Below are positions 14,360 to 17,278 of a DNA stretch of 17,278 bases, piece by piece. The stretch is from Actinomycetes bacterium (GTDB lineage: Bacteria; Actinomycetota; Actinomycetes; Propionibacteriales; Propionibacteriaceae), in assembly GCA_023436925.1 (NCBI GenBank), contig JAEZHJ010000095.1, positions 1 to 17,278 of the forward strand. Direction: 5' to 3'. The position numbers and the translations under genes are program-made. The notes under the pieces were generated by a model, which was not told the DNA's origin, searched no databases, and saw only the letters and a list, made by a program, of their open reading frames with translations. Numbering within the stretch: the stretch's first letter is position 1; every line of letters starts with the position of its first letter.

Positions 14360-14365
14360 ACGCTA
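14360..14365 (-). promoter_or_regulatory. TAGCGT -10-like box 7 bases before the peptidase GTG
   Basis: On the - strand TAGCGT is followed by CGAGGGG and then the GTG at 14352. The spacing is identical to the two boxes upstream of the acyltransferase, and GAGGGG touches the start codon so it is too close to be a normal ribosome site. A leaderless transcript is the simplest reading. TTCCGG 19 bases further upstream is only a weak -35 candidate. Confidence 0.4.
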
Positions 14366-14436
14366 CCCGGCGCGGTCCCGCGCACCGGAATCGGTGGTCG
14401 GGGCACGTCGGGCCGGTAGTGGGGGAGAATCGACCC

Positions 14437-14679
14437 ATGATCGATGAAGGCGCGTTGCAGTCGTGGTGGGAGGGGCTCACCCCGGAGCAACGCCGGCGGG
14501 CGGCGGCGATCGCGGCGCGTCCGGCGCCCCGCGGGATGGCGATCGATGACCTGACCGCCAGCATGGTGCTCGCCGGGCTGCCCACCGCCCGCCAGGTCTG
14601 GACCGGACAGCCCGAGCACCTTGCCGAGATGCTCGATGAGGTCGCCGACTTCGTGACCCGGATGAGCGCGGAGAACTAG
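14437..14679 (+). CDS. Small protein of unknown function (80 aa)
   Basis: An 80-residue soluble, helical protein that I do not recognise. It begins MIDEGALQSWWEGLTPEQRR, has an Ala/Arg-rich helix (RRAAAIAARPAP), then IDDLTASMVLAGLP and an acidic C-terminal helix with EMLDEVADFVTRM. The SWWEGLTPEQR turn and charged amphipathic helices look like a real fold rather than a chance frame. The ATG at 14437 is supported by GGGGGAG 9 bases upstream; GAGAAT 6 bases before the ATG could instead be a -10 box of a leaderless message. It is divergent from the peptidase (84 bases between starts), and its stop overlaps that of a tiny opposing membrane ORF. No Cys, metal or DNA-binding motif is evident. Confidence 0.7.
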   Translation: MIDEGALQSWWEGLTPEQRRRAAAIAARPAPRGMAIDDLTASMVLAGLPTARQVWTGQPEHLAEMLDEVADFVTRMSAEN

Positions 14680-14798
14680 TTCGACCCGGCCCGTTCTCGA
14701 CGCAGCCATAACACCGCCAGTGCCCCGCCGGGTGCCGCCAGCCATGCGACCACCGCCAACGCCGCCATCCCGCGCGGGATCGCGAGCCACCTCACCAT
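14676..14798 (-). CDS. Candidate 40-residue single-span membrane protein
   Basis: An ATG at 14798 opens a 40-codon frame: MVRWLAIPRG, then a hydrophobic span (about 11-33, with MAALAVVAWLAAPGG and ALAVLWL), then a basic tail RRERAGSN. The layout of one span followed by a positive tail is typical of small bacterial membrane proteins. It follows the PHP gene by 42 bases on the same strand. It ends in a TAG whose palindrome CTAG also supplies the stop of the opposing gene at 14677-14679. There is no strong ribosome site; GGTGGG about 13 bases upstream is poor. The frame is open back to the PHP stop but offers no earlier start. It explains an otherwise empty 160-base gap. It could be a chance frame. 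Confidence 0.45.
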   Translation of the reverse strand: MVRWLAIPRGMAALAVVAWLAAPGGALAVLWLRRERAGSN

Positions 14799-14840
14799 CC
14801 CGCGCCGGACCCACCGGGGTGCCGGTCGGGCGACCCGGCT

Positions 14841-15884
14841 TCAGCCGGCAGGGCGGCGGGAGTCGCGCCAGCCGAGCAGGCGGGTGAGTGGGCCGGCGTT
14901 GACGACCCGGTCCTCGGTGATGCCGCAGGCAGCCGCCCGGTCGCACCCGATGTACTGCCACTCCAGCTGCCCGGGGGCGTGGGCGTCGGTGTCGATCGAG
15001 AACTGACAGCCCACCTCGGCGGCCAGCCGCAGCAGGTCCAGAGGCGGGTCCTTGCGCTCGGGTCGGCAGTTGATCTCGACGGCGACGTCGTTGTCGCGGC
15101 AGGCCGCGAAGACCGCGTCGGCGTCGAACTCGGACTGGGGCCGGCCGCGTCCGACCACGATCCGCCCGGTGCAGTGCCCCAGGATGTCCAGGTGCGGGTC
15201 GGCGATCGCGCCGAGCATCCGTTGGGTCATCTCGTCCCGCGGGGAGCGCAGCTTCGAATGGACGCTGCCGACGACGATGTCGAGCGCGCCGAGCACCTCC
15301 GGGGTCTGGTCGAGGCTGCCGTCCTCGTTGATGTCGACCTCGATACCGGTCAGGACGCGGAACGGCGGCTCGCCGGCGGCGGCCTCGTCGGCCAGCCGGG
15401 CGTTCACCTGCGCGATCTCGTCGAGTTGCTCGTGGAGCCGCTCGGTGGTCAGCCCGTTGGCGACGGTGAGCCGCGGCGAGTGGTCGGTCATCACGAGGTA
15501 TTCATGGCCCAGGGAACGCGCCGCCTGCGCCATGTCGAGGATGGTGCTGCCGCCGTCCGACCACAACGAGTGGGTGTGGCAGTCACCGCGCAGGGCCGCC
15601 CGCAGCGCATCGCCCGCCACCGCGACCGGTGGCGGCTCCGCCTCGAGGCGGGCCAGGTACGCGGGCACCTGGCCGGCGAGCGCCTCAAGGATGACCGTCT
15701 CGGTGGTGGCCCCGATCCCCGGGACGGACCGGAGTTCGCCGCGGGCCGCCAGCGACTCGATCTCCCCGGCCGGCAGCCCCGCCAGCGCATCGGCGGCCCG
15801 CCGGAAGGCGAGCGCCCGGTAGGTGGGCGCCCCGGCCCGCTCCAGCAGGAAGCCGATCCGCTTCAGCGCGGCGAGAGCGTCCAT
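14841..15884 (-). CDS. HhH-PHP domain metallohydrolase (PolX-type PHP, no polymerase)
   Basis: A 347-residue protein. The N-terminal ~85 residues are helical, like the 8-kDa domain of family X polymerases, and include a helix-hairpin-helix turn SVPGIGATTETVILEAL (53-69). A PHP phosphoesterase domain follows with the full metal set: DCHTHSLWSDG (His103, His105, Asp110), MTDHSP (His135), GIEVDIN (Glu182), GSVHSK (His209), GHCTGR (His237) and DTDAHAPGQLE (Asp300, His302). The polymerase palm is absent, so a nuclease or phosphatase role in DNA repair is likely from the family but unproven. The ATG at 15884 has no clear ribosome site. The YCII-like gene lies 30 bases upstream on the same strand, and the tiny membrane ORF follows downstream. 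Confidence 0.9.
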   Translation of the reverse strand: MDALAALKRIGFLLERAGAPTYRALAFRRAADALAGLPAGEIESLAARGELRSVPGIGATTETVILEALAGQVPAYLARLEAEPPPVAVAGDALRAALRGDCHTHSLWSDGGSTILDMAQAARSLGHEYLVMTDHSPRLTVANGLTTERLHEQLDEIAQVNARLADEAAAGEPPFRVLTGIEVDINEDGSLDQTPEVLGALDIVVGSVHSKLRSPRDEMTQRMLGAIADPHLDILGHCTGRIVVGRGRPQSEFDADAVFAACRDNDVAVEINCRPERKDPPLDLLRLAAEVGCQFSIDTDAHAPGQLEWQYIGCDRAAACGITEDRVVNAGPLTRLLGWRDSRRPAG

Positions 15885-15914
15885 CGCGTCAGGGGTGGCC
15901 AGGGGGCGAACCGG

Positions 15915-16256
15915 TCACGACTGCGGGTCGTAGCCGAACACGCGCAGCTCCTGGGCGCACCGGCAGGCCCTTGCGATCTTCGCCGCCCACCCCACCGCTG
16001 CATCCCGGGACGGCAGCTTCAGCACCGTGAAGCCGCCGTCCAGCCGGGTCAGTGACGCCTGGGTGCCGTCCGTCACGGTGGCGTCGGCGTCGACCAGGAC
16101 CGGCGGCACGTCCTCGTCGATGCCGCCGCCGAAGACGTAGACACCCGCGTCCTTCGCCTCCTGGATCACGGCGTGGGCGTCGCGGCCGACGTCCTCGAAC
16201 TCGCCGGGCGGGATCACCATCGCGGCGCTCGGGAAGGAGATCAGGTAGTGGTTCAT
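15915..16256 (-). CDS. YCII-like (DGPF-type) domain protein
   Basis: A 113-residue cytosolic protein with the ferredoxin-like alpha+beta layout of YCII/DGPF proteins. It has MNHYLISFP as the first strand, a helix with GRDAHAVIQEAKDAGVYVFGGG, a strand with the conserved DGG (73-75, LDGGFTVLKLPS), and the C-terminal AVGWAAKIARACRCAQELRVF helix and strand. His28 is in the position of the conserved helix His in this fold. The biochemical role of most members is unknown. The ATG at 16256 is fixed by GGGAGGA 7 bases upstream; upstream extension of the frame overlaps the divergent dehydrogenase gene and is not real. It probably leads an operon with the PHP gene (30 bases between them). Confidence 0.82.
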   Translation of the reverse strand: MNHYLISFPSAAMVIPPGEFEDVGRDAHAVIQEAKDAGVYVFGGGIDEDVPPVLVDADATVTDGTQASLTRLDGGFTVLKLPSRDAAVGWAAKIARACRCAQELRVFGYDPQS

Positions 16257-16305
16257 CGCTCGATCCTCCCTCGCGGTGCTGGCCGCGTCCAGACTCCACG
16301 GGCCC

Positions 16306-16331
16306 GGTGTGAGGCCTGTGGCACGGGGTAG
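16306..16331 (+). promoter_or_regulatory. SigB/SigF-like promoter for the stress dehydrogenase
   Basis: GGTGT (16306-16310), 15 bases, then GGGTAG (16326-16331) resembles the GGTTT-N15-17-GGGTA consensus of SigB/SigF general stress sigma factors with one mismatch in the -35 box. It lies 39 bases before the ATG at 16371. The downstream gene belongs to a family whose Bacillus member is a SigB-controlled stress protein, which supports the call. Confidence 0.5.
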
Positions 16332-16370
16332 AGGGAAGGAATCCCCTAGCCGTTCGAGGACAGGAGTCCC

Positions 16371-17267
16371 ATGACCAACGACCAGTACACCTTCGACAAC
16401 CCGGTCACCCGCTACGAGCAACTCTCGCCGCCGGAACAGCAGCAGCCCGAGCCCGGCCTCGACCGCGACCTGCAACCGCTGGCCGATCACGGTGAGCAGA
16501 CCTACCGCGGCACCGGACGGCTGACCGGCCGCAAGGCCCTGATCACCGGCGGAGATTCCGGCATCGGAGCGGCCACCGCGATCGCCTTCGCGCGGGAGGG
16601 CGCCGACGTCGCGATCAGCTACCTGCCGGAGGAGGAGCCGGACGCGCAGCGGATCATCGGGCTGATCGAGCAGGCCGGACGCAAGGCGCTGGCGCTGCCC
16701 GGCGACCTCAAGGACGCGGATTACTGCCGCTCGATCGTGGAGCGGACCGTCGAAGCCTTCGGCGGCCTCGACATCGTGGTGAACAACGGCGGCAAGCAGG
16801 TCGCCCAGGAGGACGTCACCGAGATCACCGACGAGCAGTTCGACCACACCATGAAAACCAACATCTACGCGATGTTCTGGATCACCAGGGCCGCCCTCCC
16901 GCACCTGCCGCCGGGCGCCACGATCATCAACACCTCGTCGATCCAGGCCTACCAGCCCTCACCGACCCTGGTGGACTACGCGACCACCAAGGCCGCGATC
17001 AACAACTTCACCAAGGGCCTGGCCCAGCAGCTGGCGCCGAAGGGGATCCGGGTGAACGCGGTGGCACCGGGCCCGATCTGGACCCCGCTGCAGCCCTCCT
17101 ACGGCCAGCCGATGGAGAAGCTCACCAGCTTCGGCCAGTCGACCCCGCTGGGCCGCGCCGGCCAGCCCGCCGAACTCGCCCCGGCCTACGTGTTCCTCGC
17201 CTCGGCGGAGTCGAGCTATGTGATCGGCGAAACCCTCGCAGTCACCGGCGGCGAGCCCACCCCGTAA
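16371..17267 (+). CDS. Short-chain dehydrogenase/reductase, YdaD/YghA-like
   Basis: A 298-residue cytosolic NAD(P)-dependent oxidoreductase. An N-terminal extension of about 50 Gln/Pro-rich residues precedes the Rossmann core, as in YdaD (general stress protein 39) and E. coli YghA. Motifs: TGGDSGIG (59-66, cofactor loop), GDL (111-113), NNGG (138-141, usually NNAG), Asn164, TSS ending in catalytic Ser190, YATTK (Tyr203, Lys207), and the APGPIWTPLQ and VTGG C-terminal signatures. The substrate (sugar, alcohol or aldehyde) is unknown. GGAG lies 4 bases before the ATG in CAGGAGTCCC. A SigB/SigF-like promoter lies upstream and a hairpin begins at its stop, so it is probably a single-gene stress unit. 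It is divergent from the YCII-like gene. Confidence 0.94.
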   Translation: MTNDQYTFDNPVTRYEQLSPPEQQQPEPGLDRDLQPLADHGEQTYRGTGRLTGRKALITGGDSGIGAATAIAFAREGADVAISYLPEEEPDAQRIIGLIEQAGRKALALPGDLKDADYCRSIVERTVEAFGGLDIVVNNGGKQVAQEDVTEITDEQFDHTMKTNIYAMFWITRAALPHLPPGATIINTSSIQAYQPSPTLVDYATTKAAINNFTKGLAQQLAPKGIRVNAVAPGPIWTPLQPSYGQPMEKLTSFGQSTPLGRAGQPAELAPAYVFLASAESSYVIGETLAVTGGEPTP

Positions 17268-17275
17268 CCACGGGG
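17260..17275 (+). terminator. Hairpin overlapping the dehydrogenase stop codon, candidate terminator
   Basis: CCCCGT (17260-17265), AACC, ACGGGG (17270-17275) is a perfect 6-base-pair stem with a 4-base loop. The TAA stop (17265-17267) runs from the last stem base into the loop. The window ends 3 bases later, so a T-tract or longer stem cannot be checked. Confidence 0.45.
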
Positions 17276-17278
17276 ACG

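Noticed and set aside
14353..14961. N-terminal extension of the peptidase frame upstream of 14352
   Set aside because: It would overlap the 80-residue gene and the PHP gene antisense or out of frame, and the hydrophobic signal-like segment begins right after 14352.
16257..16904. N-terminal extension of the YCII-like frame to 16904
   Set aside because: The extension is antisense to the dehydrogenase, and a strong ribosome site fixes the start at 16256.
1..17278. CRISPR arrays, transposases, integrases, toxin-antitoxin or defence genes, tRNA genes
   Set aside because: No regularly spaced repeats, terminal inverted repeats, DDE or recombinase motifs, or tRNA-like cloverleaf sequences were seen; all larger genes have other assignments.

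Overview
This is a very GC-rich chromosomal segment with GTG starts, strong purine-rich ribosome sites beside apparently leaderless starts, and dense gene packing. It suggests a high-GC Gram-positive actinobacterium. The protein repertoire (M28 peptidase with a PA insert, actinobacterial-style PHP protein, fused ABC permease) fits that, and a Propionibacteriales-type organism is my guess only. There are no tRNA or rRNA genes, CRISPR arrays, insertion sequences, phage genes or att-like repeats. Codon and base use look uniform, so I see no sign of recent transfer.

Layout. 1-113 is the tail of an unidentified + strand gene, followed by a hairpin. 174-1484 (-) is an exported alkaline phosphatase. 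1756-2430 (+) is a two-gene operon of small proteins (DUF2200 family, then an antibiotic-monooxygenase-like fold). 2444-4215 (-) is a two-gene ABC-2 exporter whose ATPase start lies beside a perfect inverted repeat. 4317-5578 (-) holds a two-domain VOC/glyoxalase-like protein and ribonuclease HI. 5735-8493 (+) runs hemerythrin-like protein, pirin and GT4 glycosyltransferase. 8501-11994 (-) is a three-gene ABC importer: lipoprotein binding protein, ATPase, and two permease domains fused in one chain. 12122-12976 (+) is a PlsC-like acyltransferase, convergent with an M28 aminopeptidase at 12973-14352 (-). 14437-14679 (+) is a small unknown gene, convergent with a 40-codon membrane ORF at 14676-14798 (-). 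14841-16256 (-) holds a HhH-PHP metallohydrolase preceded by a YCII-like gene. 16371-17267 (+) is a general-stress-type short-chain dehydrogenase with a SigB/SigF-like promoter and a hairpin at its stop codon.

How the genes work together. Most units are independent housekeeping or accessory functions: phosphate scavenging, export, nutrient import, RNA:DNA hybrid removal, lipid acylation, extracellular peptide trimming and stress reduction. The clearest multi-gene systems are the ABC-2 exporter and the NMT1/THI5-like importer. I found no convincing undescribed defence, toxin or mobile system. The most interesting signals are small: a repeated TAGCGT-N7-GTG leaderless start signature, an inverted repeat covering the exporter's ribosome site, the fused importer permease, a stress-sigma promoter, and a 40-residue membrane ORF sharing its stop palindrome with the opposing gene.
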